Origin: Eutypella sp. D-1
Lineage: Eukaryota; Ascomycota; Sordariomycetes; Xylariales; Diatrypaceae
Reading direction: 5' to 3'
Length of the DNA stretch: 64,000 nucleotides
Assembly: GCA_023313575.1 (NCBI GenBank)
Contig: JAJTTP010000031.1
Span: 186,001 to 250,000 of the forward strand
Part shown: piece after piece, positions 51,989 through 63,329 of the stretch
Numbering within the stretch: the stretch's first letter is position 1
Layout of the letters: every line of letters starts with the position of its first letter
The notes under the pieces: generated by a model
Database searches by the model: none
What the model saw: the letters and a program-made list of their open reading frames with translations, nothing else
Told to the model about the DNA's origin: nothing
Translations under genes and position numbers: made by a program

Positions 51989-53717
51989 GCTTTGGCGCTG
52001 TGTTTCTCAAGGTTATTTATTCTGAACAGTTATAGAAAGAACTAACAATTACCCCTTGTGATTTCTTGCTCGATTGCTTCTTCATCCGTATACCTTTCAA
52101 GTCAGATATATACTGGGTTGTGTAGGTAATGTATGCTTTAGATTGACGTCGAGTCGTCGTGTTCGGCGGGTTTAGTTTCGGATTCGAGTTCGAAATTCAA
52201 CTGTGACGCTGCGTTGTATTGTGGCGCCAATCAATAAGGATCGAGTGGGAAAAGAAGGGGGAAAAAGAGAGAGAGGACAAAAGGGAAGGGTAAGAGGGAA
52301 TAGGGAGAAAAAAAAGGGAAAAGGGATCTGAACTCCCTTCCAGAATCAGGCAGTTAGAGGAACAATCGTGATGCGATGGATATAGAGATTGGATGGAATG
52401 GATGGATGCTTGCTTGCTTGCTGGCTTTGCCTCAAGGAGGTTATGTACACGATGAATGGGGATGAATGGGATGGACGATGGATGGATAGGATGCAAATGC
52501 GATGCGGAGTTTGAGACGGAGGACGGAGGACGGAGGGAGGGAGGTTCCAAGGTTAGTAGGTCTAGGTCTAGGTTTAGGTCTACATAGGTCTAGTTAGGTC
52601 TTACAGGTGAGACGGTCAGTTGATGCAGCTGGTTTAGCAGCTTACCTACTTGCCTACCCTAAGTAGGTACCTACCTAACACCCCTACACTCCTAGGTACT
52701 TAGGCTGGGTAGATAAAGTAGGCTCTTAGGCTCTTACTCTAGGTAGTAGTTGGTAGTATATACCTAATGTAGCCCTGAAGCCTTGCGAGCAGTTCATGGG
52801 CAAATGGGGTCCACCTGTGGACGGGCCCATGCTCTTTTTAGCATTTTATATAGTAGTAGTAGAAACAGTAACTAATAGGTACATCTGTATATGTGTAAGG
52901 TACCTGCCTACCTCCCAGGTACCTAGGACAAAGTGAATGTCTGTTTGCTGGTAAAAGTTAAAGGTCGGACCCTTGTTGCTTACCTAAGTACTGGTAATGG
53001 GCAAGCTTCGACCGACTGACTAACCGACGCCTTCTTTCAATGTTCACTCACCTGAGGTTAAGACGATTAAGCGCCTCGCCTACTGTAGCGTATAGCACTT
53101 CTCTTTTATCACCCCTTGCACCCTTAATCTTGGAAGCTATAGAAGAGTACCCATAATGGATCCAAAATTGCCAGTACTTACCTAGGTAGTTAGGTACCTA
53201 GGTATATGTAGGTAGGTAGTAGTATACAGGAACCTACAATCCATTGGATGCTCGTCTCTTATTAAAAAGGGAGTGGCAATATACACTTATTTTTGAGCGC
53301 ACTCGTGGATACTACTACTACACCAAGCATTTTATTACCCATATTTTTACTTACATTAAAGGTAAGTTGGTAGTGAAGAAAGAAGAGAAAACCCCCTTTC
53401 AAGAACTCAATATAATATTCATTAGACGCCCTAGCTGCCTAAGGCTTCCCATACTTTACCTACATATACGAAGAAGTACGCGATTTAGAACTTTTATTTC
53501 CGCTCCCAAAATGATCAAATACTGCACCTGGACCCGTTTGAGGATACTAAGTAAAATAAACCTGGCCAGTAAAACTTTCGGCAAATGACGTCAAACTCCC
53601 AAATGTCAAAGAGTCGGCCGGCGTAGCGACTTTGACTGCTGCCTGCCTGCCTGCTCCCGGCTCCCGTCTCCCGTCTCCTGCCCTGCTGCCTCCTGAAATC
53701 AACCTCAACATAGCGCC

Positions 53718-55157
53718 TCAGTCGTGATGACTATGCCCAAATTGCGTGAGGAGAGGCAGAAGCATGCCTATAACTGTGGCGAGCGTATCTCGCATTTGCG
53801 GCTGGGTATGTTTGCGCTGGGCCATTCCGTTGCTTTCTATGAAGCCATTCGCACCAGCGCCATGATCGTGACCAGACGGCGTGTCCCCTTCTTGCATTGC
53901 ATGCATCGCCACATAGCTAGGGCAAGGCCATACTCGTTAGGATGCGCAATGAGAAAAAAAGGAAGGAAAAAAGAAAAAAGAAAAATGGGAGAGGCAAAGC
54001 CCTGCAACTTACAGAAAGGTCCCAGCCGAGAAGAGCAGAAGCATCCCCGTCCACCACTGGTCAAGCTGGCTGTCGTCTCCGCTCCCTCCTAGTAGAGCCA
54101 CGAGGACAAAGGTTGTCCAAGCCCCAAAGGGAGATGCCAGGCTAAATACGATAAGATGACCTCGAGCCGCACGTTTCGAAAGCCCCTGCTTTAACAACAC
54201 CGAGGTAAGCCCAAATGCGGCCGGCGCCTTGTGTATCATAATGGCAAGAAATACGATGAATCCCAGGCTGGTGTCCGAGGAGGCGGCCGATGCGCCCATG
54301 GCGATACCGTCGGCTGCGGCATGTATAACGAGCCCCACTGTCGTCGCGAGGCTCCGTGATTGCTTTGGCGTTGGCGTCAGGGAGCCTAGGAAGCCCTCCG
54401 CCTCCTCCTCGTCGCCTGGAAGCGCCGAACCTCCCAGGTTGCTTAGGCTAATCTGTCTCGGGGGCGCCGGGGGCTGAAAATTCTCCGATGCTATGCGAGG
54501 GAGACGGTCGATCAGGAACATCAGTATGAAACCGAGGATCAGGGAGAGCCCGACGTAAAAGGTGGGGACGTGGACGTCTGACGATTCGGTTTGTGGCGTC
54601 GAGGGTTCGTCGCTGCTCGGGGATTCGGGTTCCTGCGCATCCCTCGCACCAAGATATATGCTCCTTGCGTTGTTTTCATGCGAATGCGACGGAAAGCCAG
54701 CTTTCGTAATGGCCTCGATTCCTTCTGGGATTATGACGATGAGGGATGTTCCGACGAGTATGCCTATGCCTATGCTGGATATCAATCGTAATTGGGATTG
54801 CGACAGCGCCATGGACAGAGGCAATGCGCCGGCAAGAAACGAGCTTTGGGGATTATGTCAGTTTTGAGTCTTCGGTGTCGATCAATCGACCGATCGATGG
54901 AGGGGGATATCGTGTATTTATTTATATAGGTATCGAATACGTACGCCAGGGCCATAACGACCTAATTGCATCATGGCACACGGATCAAGGTCAGCCAGCA
55001 AGTCCCAATTCCTTCACCACGTCCCATTACGCCCCATTACGCCCTGAACGGCCTGTGCGGCCGGCACACGAAATCTTTCGCCCATTGGGGACTTGCGACG
55101 CAAAAGTAAGGATATAGACTATACCGTCAAGGCTAGTAAAAGAAGTAAACCCGCCAT
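53718..55157 (-). CDS. ZIP-family metal transporter (ZIP9/Atx2-like)
   Basis: Four exons on the minus strand: 55157-55125 (33 nt), 54961-54945 (17 nt), 54843-54013 and 53916-53718; introns 163, 101 and 96 bp, phases consistent; 359 aa. The start MAGLLLLLALTVV-MALA-SFLAGALPL forms the first membrane helix across three exons. Signature helices IV and V carry VIHAAADGIAMG and IMIHKAPAAFG, with the His residues that line the metal path in ZIP proteins. A variable loop is followed by a tail containing GHDHG and ending in GHSHHD. The overall layout resembles the SLC39A9/yeast Atx2 branch, a Golgi Zn or Mn transporter. Metal and location are inferred from the family. The tiny second exon is the oddity: skipping it would break the frame. 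Confidence 0.85.
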
Positions 55158-55287
55158 CTTCGTACTGTACCCCGATCTATACCTCGGGGAAAGCAGCAGG
55201 GAAAGGGGGACGGCGCAAAGGATAGCAAGTGATACCAAGTACGATACACGACACCTAGGAGATAGGGAGCCAGCCTAATTGCCTAGG

Positions 55288-55316
55288 GGTACGGTACGGT
55301 GCGGTACGGTACGGTA
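55288..55316. repeat. GGTAC pentamer array
   Basis: About six tandem copies of GGTAC with one substitution, close to the 5' end of the ZIP gene. Confidence 0.85.
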
Positions 55317-55374
55317 TAATAGGGTAGAAAAAGGTCGAAGAGGTAGGCGTATAACGAGGAGTATAACTACCCCT

Positions 55375-55441
55375 AGGTAGGTAGGTAGGTAGGTAGGTAG
55401 GTAGGTAGGTAGGTAGGTAGGTAGGTAGGTAGGTAGGTAGG
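55375..55441. repeat. (GGTA)n microsatellite, about 16 copies
   Basis: An uninterrupted tetramer array of about 66 bp, the longest perfect repeat in the window. It is the same unit that is dispersed as short CCTA/TAGG motifs elsewhere. Confidence 0.95.
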
Positions 55442-56429
55442 GTTGAGATGGAGAGAATAGATAAGAGAGAAGAGAGAAGATAGGAGGGGAAAGGAGAGGA
55501 GAGGAGAAAAGAAAGGAAGAGAAGAAAAGACTACCACTATGTGTTGGATATCAGATACATCTGTTCAGGAGACTTGACTGCGCCTGCGGCAGTTGAGCCG
55601 ATGGTGGTGATGTTACGATATATTGTGCATTTAGGAGTGCCCAGGTGGTTAATTAATCCATCTGAGGTTTTACAAAGGAGGAGCCGTTAAACTGGATGGG
55701 ATGAACGGGAGAGCGAGACCGACAGATACTTACATACATACATACATATGTACATAGCGAGATCCAATCCATTACTGGTGGCACCTTCCAAGGTTGTAAC
55801 TTAATTGGCTAGCTCTAAGTACCTCTTAACTTTAGCTCTAACTTTTCAGGTACTTCATGTCTGCAAGGCCGGCCTGGAGCTAGGTGCCTACCTACATACA
55901 TACATACATCTGGGCATGCATGTACCTTTTGTACCACCATTAGTATGTTAAGTACCTAGGTACTTAGATATCTTCAATTAAGCCCTGGAAGGTATCCATT
56001 GCATTTGCTAATCCAGGCCCATGGGTCCATAACTTACCTGTAAGTATGTACATTGCTTTTAACGCGCCCCCTTCGTGACAATCCACACCCACTCCTGTAC
56101 TCATTACCTACCTAGGTAGTATCGCATCGCATCGCGTAAATTACCTTTGTGGCCTTTGCCTTCACCTTTGGAAATATCTCCAACTTACACATTTTCTTGT
56201 CAATTGCCTCACCCCTTTCTATTCCCACATACCCATATCCGTGGACGTACATATACGTATGCGCGCTCTACATGCTGCACCTGCACCGACTGAAAGACCC
56301 CTGGAAGCATTGAAGCTCCCCCCCCCCAAAAAAAGACCAAAAAAAAACCAAAAACTGCGAACGCGAAGGTGAACAGTAAACGTTTTTTACTGCATTAAGT
56401 CGACAAACGGACAAGTCGACCAATCCATC

Positions 56430-58115
56430 ATGGACGATGAGTGTATGCTATCACCTGGGCCTTGATTACCTGAATCACACTGACTGACTGACTGATTGAC
56501 TGACTGCTCAACTCGATAGGGACTGTCAATGCCAGCGAGGCAATCACCATATCGCTCGTCGAACCGTCGCGCAATGATAATCGCAGCGGTACTGGAGACG
56601 CCAACAACGATGCGGTGGCCGGCGACGGCCCGAATAGTCTGAATGGTCTGAACAAAATCGCGTCATTTCGTCCCAACTTTACCTACCCTCTCTTTGAGAG
56701 TGAGCGCATCTTTGGTTTTCAGGGACTCAAGATCAATCTACAATTCAACGCCAGCGACTTGCGCCCGAACCTGTCGATTTCCTCCTCCAAGAAGTTTGCC
56801 ACCGTCGGCGAGGTTGAGGCTACTGATGTTTCGTCCGTTATGAAAGAATACTTGCCTACAGGTTAGTCTCTTTGCTTTCTCCCTGCTTTCTCATACCTGA
56901 AGTATGCTTTTAACCAATTTTATTTCTGCAGTTGCCTTCCAGAACACCTCGGACTTCCAACACGCTATCCGATCAATTCCAAGCGACTGGACACCTCCTG
57001 GAACAAACATCAAGTCATATAACCGCGGCCGTGAACACTACGAAATCTGGAAAGGTAGCCTGGCCGACCCGGCTGTCAGGCAGTTGGTGAAGCGTATCCA
57101 GATCACCGTTCTGTTCTTCGTAGAAGGCGGCTCCTACATTGGCGTAGATGCCGATGGGAATGACGAGCCCGAATCTTCTTTGGACCGGTGGTCCGTCTAC
57201 TTCCTCTACAAGAAGGAAGTCGGTGCCGGTGCCGGTGCCGCCAGCGGGCCCAAGTACGTCTTCCAGGGCTATTCAACCGTCTACGACTTCTGGATGTTCC
57301 AGCAGCCTACGCCCCCAGCCACCCCCGAGGCTGGCAGTTCCTGGGAACTTCCCGATACAACTATTCCTCTGTCCGATCTCCCTCGCCGCTCAAGAGTCTC
57401 GCAGTTCATCATTCTCCCTCCTTTTCAAAGAAAGGGCGTGGGTGCCTTTCTCTATAACACCATTTTCGACCTTCTTGTGAAAGATTCATTCGTTAAAGAA
57501 GTAACGATCGAGGATCCAAACGAAGCCTTTGATCGACTCCGAGATCTCTGCGACATCAAGTATCTTCGCGCGAACGAACCTAAATTTGCCAACCTCAGTC
57601 TCAGCACCGATGTTCCAGTGCCCGCCAAGGGTGGCATCTTGCACAACAACACGGAGATTACACTACGAGGCGGATCAAGCCAAGGAGGGAGCAGAATCAT
57701 CGACACGGAGGTCTTGGAAGAAATACGGGTCAAGCATAAAATCGCACCGCGCCAATTCTCCCGACTAGTTGAGATGCACCTCATGTCGCTACTACCTGCT
57801 TCTGTCCGCCCACATGCCACCCTTCCTAACGCTAAGAGGCCAGCAGCATCGCAGGATGACAAGCATGTCTATACGCTTTGGAGATTGTTACTTAAGCAGC
57901 GTCTCTACTACCGCAACGCTGCCATCCTCGGCGAATTCGAGGTCACAGAGCGCATTCTCAAGCTCGACGAGACGCTTGGCAATGTCGAGTTGGAGTATGC
58001 TCAGATTCTTGAGCGTCTCGAAGAGACATCCACCGTTGCGAATGGGAAGAGGAAACTCGAAGCTAGTACCGAAGACGGTCCTTCGAGCAAGAAGGTTCGG
58101 GTCGAGAATGCCTGA
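56430..58115 (+). CDS. HAT1: Histone acetyltransferase type B catalytic subunit
   Basis: Three exons: 56430-56442 (13 nt), 56520-56861 and 56932-58115 (introns 77 and 70 bp); 512 aa. The first exon encodes MDDE plus one base, giving MDDEW-TVNASEAI after splicing, which matches the usual Hat1 start. The N-terminal domain (about 1-170) precedes the GNAT core: acetyl-CoA-binding motif A with FQRKGVG (about 283-289) and the conserved EDPNEAFDRLRD block (about 311-322) containing the acidic catalytic region. The C-terminal domain ends in a bipartite basic signal (KRKLE...KKVRV), consistent with nuclear import. Hat1 acetylates newly made histone H4 at K5 and K12 with a WD40 partner (Hat2). The tail is longer than in yeast Hat1 (374 aa), as is common in filamentous fungi. 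The start depends on accepting the 13-nt exon. Confidence 0.9.
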
Positions 58116-58502
58116 CCCGCGGGCGATGTGGTGCACTAAGCATGGTGTACATCGATATATCTTGATTTCGGAGTTCAGGTGGCTTCTACGATACCTCTTG
58201 CATCGCGTATTCGCTGCGTGTTATTTTGCTATTTCATGAGGATTACACGACAATGGACAATGAATGGACTGGGGGGTGAAAGGCCATGGAGGAGGCGCCT
58301 TCCGCACCAGCCCTGGTACTTAGGTGAATAGGTAGCAGTCATATAAACATTTCGCTAAGAAACTCGACAGGGTCTACCTGAAAGATTGATTGGTCACGTT
58401 GCTGACGCTGACGCTGACGCTGGCTCTGATGCTAATGATAATAGATGGATAGGTACGCCCCCGTGTTCTGTAATCGTAAAACAGTCATCTGCTCCCCCTC
58501 GC
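58116..58502. other. Convergent spacer HAT1/P5CR
   Basis: This 387-bp gap contains a GACGCT hexamer run (about 58401-58420) and no gene. Confidence 0.6.
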
Positions 58503-60124
58503 TTATTTCTGAGGGAACCTCGTCCCATTGACCCCTTGAAGCCCTTGACCTAGTTGACTAGCAACCACGGTGGCTTCTCTCACTGCCCTGGAAATAGTAC
58601 CGCGTGTCCCACCCTCCTCTAGGACCAGTATGCCGCCGATGGTACAACCACCCGGGACGCTCACCTTCTCCCGAAGGAGCGCTGGGTGCTCACTGCCACC
58701 ATGTTAGCATGCTGTTAAGACACCCGAAATACAAAAGCTTAAGAAGGCTATATCATGCGTTAAGAGATAGAAACATGGGGTTTGGTCCTGTTCCGGGGGG
58801 CGGGGGGAGGGGAGGGGGGCTATTCTTATGCAGCCCAAAGGCATTCGTCCCGTCTGCTTAAAAGGCAGGTCGATAGGAACGCATATGGGTGCATAGAGTA
58901 GGTTCACGGAGTGAGTCGGGGCATAGGAACGATGGGAGAAGAGATACGTACCCATGCATCACAAGGCCGGCCGTACCACGCATCTGTAGGAAACGACGTT
59001 AGCAATCTTCCAGTCAATAAGGACACATGGATGTGGGGACGCTGCAAGAGAAGCCTGCGACGTTACTTACACTCTGCGTGGCCATACGCTGGGCTTCCTC
59101 TCTCGGTAAACCCATAGCGACTGCGCCTGTTACACAACTCCTAGTCAGTATCCTCTCGCTGCTGAGAAACGTGGTGTAGTGGACTGCGGTCTTATTTGCA
59201 CGCGTGGACAACACAGCTTGAAACGACCATGAAAGCTGAAAGCCAGGCTCCGGAGGACGGTGAGAGAAGAATCACGCACCATCAATAGCTGCCTCCAACA
59301 TCAGTGCGAAGAAACCAGGGGCGGAGCCGCACAACGCGGTGGAAGCATCCATAGCATGAGGTGGCAGGTATACGACGTCGCCGATCCGCTTGAAGATCCA
59401 GGTGACCAGGCTGGACGTCTGGGGAGGTAAGGGCGGCGTGCTATTGGCGATGACAGTCATGCTCTCACGAATAGAGCTGGCGGTGTTGGGCATAGCCCGC
59501 ACGATCCTACAGCGCCCGTCTTCCTCGGGATCGAGCTCGGACACGGCACCATGGAGCGTCTTCTCGATCTGAGGCACGGTGACACCGGCACAGATGCTGA
59601 TGAGGAGTTTTCCATGAAGGGCCTTGGCCATGCCGGGTTGACGTAACATCTCCTCGACCTTGTTGGGCTTGCAAGCGAGGATGACAACCTCGGCCTGCAT
59701 CACGGCGGACACGTTTTCGTTCTGCACGACCTTGAGGACGGAGCTGTGCTCCCACAGGGCTTTTTTGACCGCCTTGGCGGATTCGGGCCTACGCACACAA
59801 GCGATGAAGCGGGAGGGAAGACGGGCCGGGGCTTCTTCATGGGGCGTCGAGCTGCCGGAAGTAGGGAGTATCTGCAGGGGTTTCGGGGCCGACATTTGTT
59901 GGAGGGAGGTCAAGATGCCGGACAGGATGGCTATTCCCATGCTTCCTAGGGATAGGGACAAGAAGAGGAGGCAGAGTTAACATATTGATTACTATCTAAT
60001 GGGAAAGCCGAGGGTTATGAATGGCCCTTTTTTTATTAAGATGATAGATCTGCTTACCGCAGCCAAGTACTGCCAGGGTGAGCTCCGAGGAGCCATCCGA
60101 GGCATGCTGTGGGAGCGCCAACAT
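58503..60124 (-). CDS. Pyrroline-5-carboxylate reductase
   Basis: Five exons: 60124-60058, 59945-59280, 59126-59071, 58983-58952 (32 nt) and 58692-58503; introns 112, 153, 87 and 259 bp; phases agree and give 336 aa. The N-terminal Rossmann fold begins with VLGCGSMG, split by intron 1. CKPNKVEEML, SICAGVT and IVRAMPNTA are the standard P5CR blocks. The C-terminal dimerisation and substrate domain has SAPGFFALMLEA and, after splicing, MRGTAGLVMHGEHPALLREKV and a GGCTIGG motif that binds pyrroline carboxylate. It catalyses the last step of proline synthesis, NAD(P)H-dependent reduction of P5C (PRO3 in yeast). The reading frame ends 58503 with a tail slightly longer than in yeast. Neighbours HAT1 (convergent) and CTK3 (divergent) are unrelated. 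Confidence 0.92.
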
Positions 60125-61002
60125 CTTTTCTTGATCTGATCTCGATGATATCTCGGTAATTGCAGGGTCAGTAGGCCAGTGCCTCGTGCCTCCTTTCTCG
60201 TTCTGTTTCTCTGCTTAACGGAGTTCGATGTTCTTGCTACTAGGTACTAGACTCCCAGCGGTGCCCGACAGCAACAAACAACTTTCCAGGGCTGAGCGTC
60301 CCGAATTAAAATATCTAGAAGCGTGGATGAATCCAGTGGAGTAGAATATCAAGGCGTCTGATATATATAGAATTTGAAGGTGAATCTACATCCGCAAACA
60401 CATGTGCGCATACGATCTAGTCCACCTGTAGGCCCTTTAAGGAATGAGACGACGTAAGTCAACCTACTAGGCAGGGAGGAGTTTTTATGACGGAGCGAGG
60501 AAGGCCTCTTATAAAACCGCCATGAATTAGTTAAGGACTTCTCCAGACCTAACTCAGGGGTAAGTTAAGAGTGGCTTTTTTAGAATTTTTTTTTAAGAGG
60601 GTACTGGTACTTGCTAACTAACTAGGGCCACCGATCAAACACATCCATGCGACGGGAGTATGTAGATACACAGATATGCAGGTATACAGGTATGCAGTTT
60701 ACGAGTCAATCGTGAATATTAATAAAGCTTTCCATAAGTACCTAGGTCTACACTCATTTGGGACAAGCCTCCAAGCCCGCAGGCTTATCCATGAATGTCT
60801 ACCTACCTACATATGTACCCAGGGTAGCTTATTAGTAGGTATCTATCATTACAACTTACCTCCTCATTGGTAAGTTAATCTCAGATCAACAACACCAACA
60901 AGATCAACATTACCGATTAACCGACACCCTCAGTTGCACCCTTTGGCGAGTAGCTCCCTACGAAATCAGGGTGGTGGCCTTTGGCCTGAAGGGAACATCG
61001 AA
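60125..61002. other. Divergent spacer P5CR/CTK3
   Basis: An 878-bp head-to-head region with TACCTAGGTC-like and CTACCTACC motifs (about 60740-60750 and 60800-60810). It presumably holds both promoters; no gene is seen. Confidence 0.55.
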
Positions 61003-61969
61003 ATGGCTGTTGATCCTTTTGAAGTGCGGATGCGCTTCAGTTCCCAGCTACAGCATCTAAATGCCAGCGTCACTTCAGCGCAAAAAGCAGCTCAGTATGC
61101 CATCAAGTATAAGGACATGGACGAGGATCTACACTCGTGCATCATTGAACAGATCGAGAAGGTCAGTGCCACATCCATATCTTCTTCATTGTCTTGCCCA
61201 TGATACCCAGGGCAAGAAGAAGACAGGAGGAGGGCAGGCTGGTTAATATTCAACAAACAGAATAATATGAACACCCGAGCCAACATCATGTATTTTATTG
61301 AACATTTCTTGGAGATAGCCACCAAAGAACGCCATAACGATTATGTTCGCATGATGCAACGCGACATTATTCGCGTTGTCGACGCAGTCTGTCCCGAGGA
61401 TGGTTCGGGAGCTGCCAACGTCAAGGTGGTTCGGAAGGTGAGGGATCCGATCTATCGTCTTTCCCTTAGCTATCTAGGAAGCTATCAAATACTTACCCGG
61501 TAACCCCTAGGTTCTCCAGGGCCTTCTAAACAAGACACTTCTGCCAGGCCAGGTCGTTGGTGAGATAGAAGAGTGTCTGAAAGAACGTGATACGTTCGCC
61601 TCGGACATAGGCTTGTCATCCCCCGTCAATGGAGACGCCGCTCCAGTGACGGATGTCAACACCCAACCGAGCTCTCGTTCTCGCAATAGCGGAGCTGGTG
61701 CCCACACAGGACTACGTCTAGACAAACGTCAAATAGAGCAGCGTATAGAGGAAGATCGGGAGCGGCACAAGCGCATGCGTGAGAGCATGTGGACAGTTCC
61801 CACCCAGTCCACCGAAGAGGCAATCAAGCTGTGTGACGAAACCAGCGACACGGGTGAAGATGACCGCATCCTCGGCGAAGAAGAGCTGGAAGGGTTACGA
61901 TACGAAAGCCCTGCAGTCCCTTGCCACCACCGAATGAGCAACGGAACGCACGGTACGTCATCGCGTTAG
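61003..61969 (+). CDS. CTK3: CTD kinase subunit gamma (Ctk3-like)
   Basis: Three exons: 61003-61161, 61261-61437 and 61511-61969 (introns 99 and 73 bp, all phase 0), 264 aa. The N-terminal helical region (MAVDPFEVRMRF, KDMDEDLHSCI, NIMYFIEHFLE, DGSGAANVKVVRKVL, about residues 1-130) matches the Ctk3 CID-like domain. The second part has a basic/acidic helix (RLDKRQIEQRIEEDRERHKR) of the Ctk3 C-terminal domain. Ctk3 joins the kinase Ctk1 and cyclin Ctk2 in CTDK-I, which phosphorylates Ser2 of the RNA polymerase II C-terminal domain during elongation. The ATG at 61003 was chosen over the in-frame 60934 because the family starts at MADPFE-like sequence. The exact 3' end is slightly uncertain, because a GTACGT donor lies just before the stop. 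Confidence 0.88.
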
Positions 61970-63329
61970 AGACTAGGTGCTTGGAGATACTGGATGCAAC
62001 CGACACCTAGTCAGCGTATCGACCTCGGTCCTGCCAAGGTGCGGACATGGCCACGAAAGCTCATACTGGGCCCAGGTCGTGTCACAGGCCTAGGTCAGAC
62101 ATGGTGCCCAATCGGCGGCACAGACTCACTACCTAGCATATTACGGCCCTAAAAGATGAGACTGCGGGAATGCATAACAACTCCATACTCGTAAGTCGCC
62201 ATACGGATTCTTTCACACCTCCAACCCATCTAATTTGAAAGATACGAGGCCATAGGAACCTCATCTCCACCCCGGCATCGTCACCTATACAGGCCTGGAC
62301 GTGTTCCCTTTTCCCGACACGGGGATTAACGTCACAAACGTATATGTAGCATATACGCGTGTCCATATTTGGATGCGGTGTTCAATGGCCAGATATATAT
62401 GGTCTTTACATCAAGATCTACAGAACGTCAGGTGAACCAGTGCCTCATGTACTGGTGTACATTATGTTAGTTGGGATGCTTGCTCAGGAAACGGGGAGTC
62501 CTGTCTACTTACGCGCTAAATCAAAATCGCAGCATCATACATACCGACCCAATTCCCTAGCACGATTACAAGTAAATATGACGGGTTCCACGGCCCGAGT
62601 ACTGTATCGGTTCATGGTTTCAGACGCCCTGGCCCGTCTTGGTCGACAGGAGGACAGAAATCACCCAACCCTACCCAGCCTCCGTCTCTTTCCCAGGAGC
62701 TAAGTGGGAGGGGTTGTAAAATGCGGCTTAGACATGTGGGCACATCTATGTGTTTACTTCTGACCATCAACTTCTACATACTTATGTGGCTCAAATATAT
62801 CTATTATCTATGGAGGCACTTAGGTAACTGGGTGCTTACAAGGAAGAATTAGATAGCTTAAACCTTGAAGGATGCAGGTCGGGTTCCAATTTGGAGTATT
62901 TGATCGCCTGAAAGATCGCAAACTTGTATTCTCTCCTTCATTTCAGTTCAAGCACTGGTGTTTTTATTTGGTGGTATATCGATGCAGGCAGTAGAAAGTA
63001 TGGTTTGTTTCTAATGGGAAAAGTTCCTCAACCAGTTTACCTCCTACTTCTACCTCCTACTCAACTAACCTTAATGCTTACCAGCTTGGGAGTATTCGGG
63101 GAATCGTTCCACCTAATTAGGATAGGTCCCGGCCGGAGGTCAAATCCCGATCTTGGAAACACTACTCCAAAAAGGTTGGCGATAGTACCCACATATATAC
63201 GGATGAAATAAATGTCCGTTTAACGGACTCGACACCTCTTGTCACTCTTTTTAGAATACAGCCGGAACCCTGTCCCTTAAGCAAGCAAATAGATCGACCA
63301 GGTGCCTCGTCACAGGTTACATAGCCATA
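61970..63329. other. Intergenic region, no gene seen
   Basis: About 1.4 kb with short unsupported frames (62359-62703 and 62924-63211). No RNA gene or repeat array was noted. Confidence 0.55.

Larger units (their letters stand above)
50638..53717. other. Gene-free region upstream of the Cdc4-like gene
   Basis: About 3 kb with stacked low-complexity sequence: GGGCA pentamers near 50730-50765, GTGAAGTGA and TTCACTC arrays (51618-51720), TTTGGG repeats (about 51959-51988), GGATG units (52380-52520), TGCT units near 52406-52420, and CCTA/TAGG motifs from 52555 to 53222. No gene was recognised. The proximal part presumably carries the promoter and 5' UTR of the Cdc4-like gene. Confidence 0.55.
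55158..56429. other. Divergent ZIP/HAT1 intergenic region with repeats
   Basis: This is a head-to-head spacer of about 1.3 kb. It contains a GGTAC pentamer array (about 55288-55316), a GGTA tetramer array (55375-55441), a GA-rich tract (55450-55530) and CATA repeats (about 55732-55750 and 55892-55910). No gene was recognised. Confidence 0.6.
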
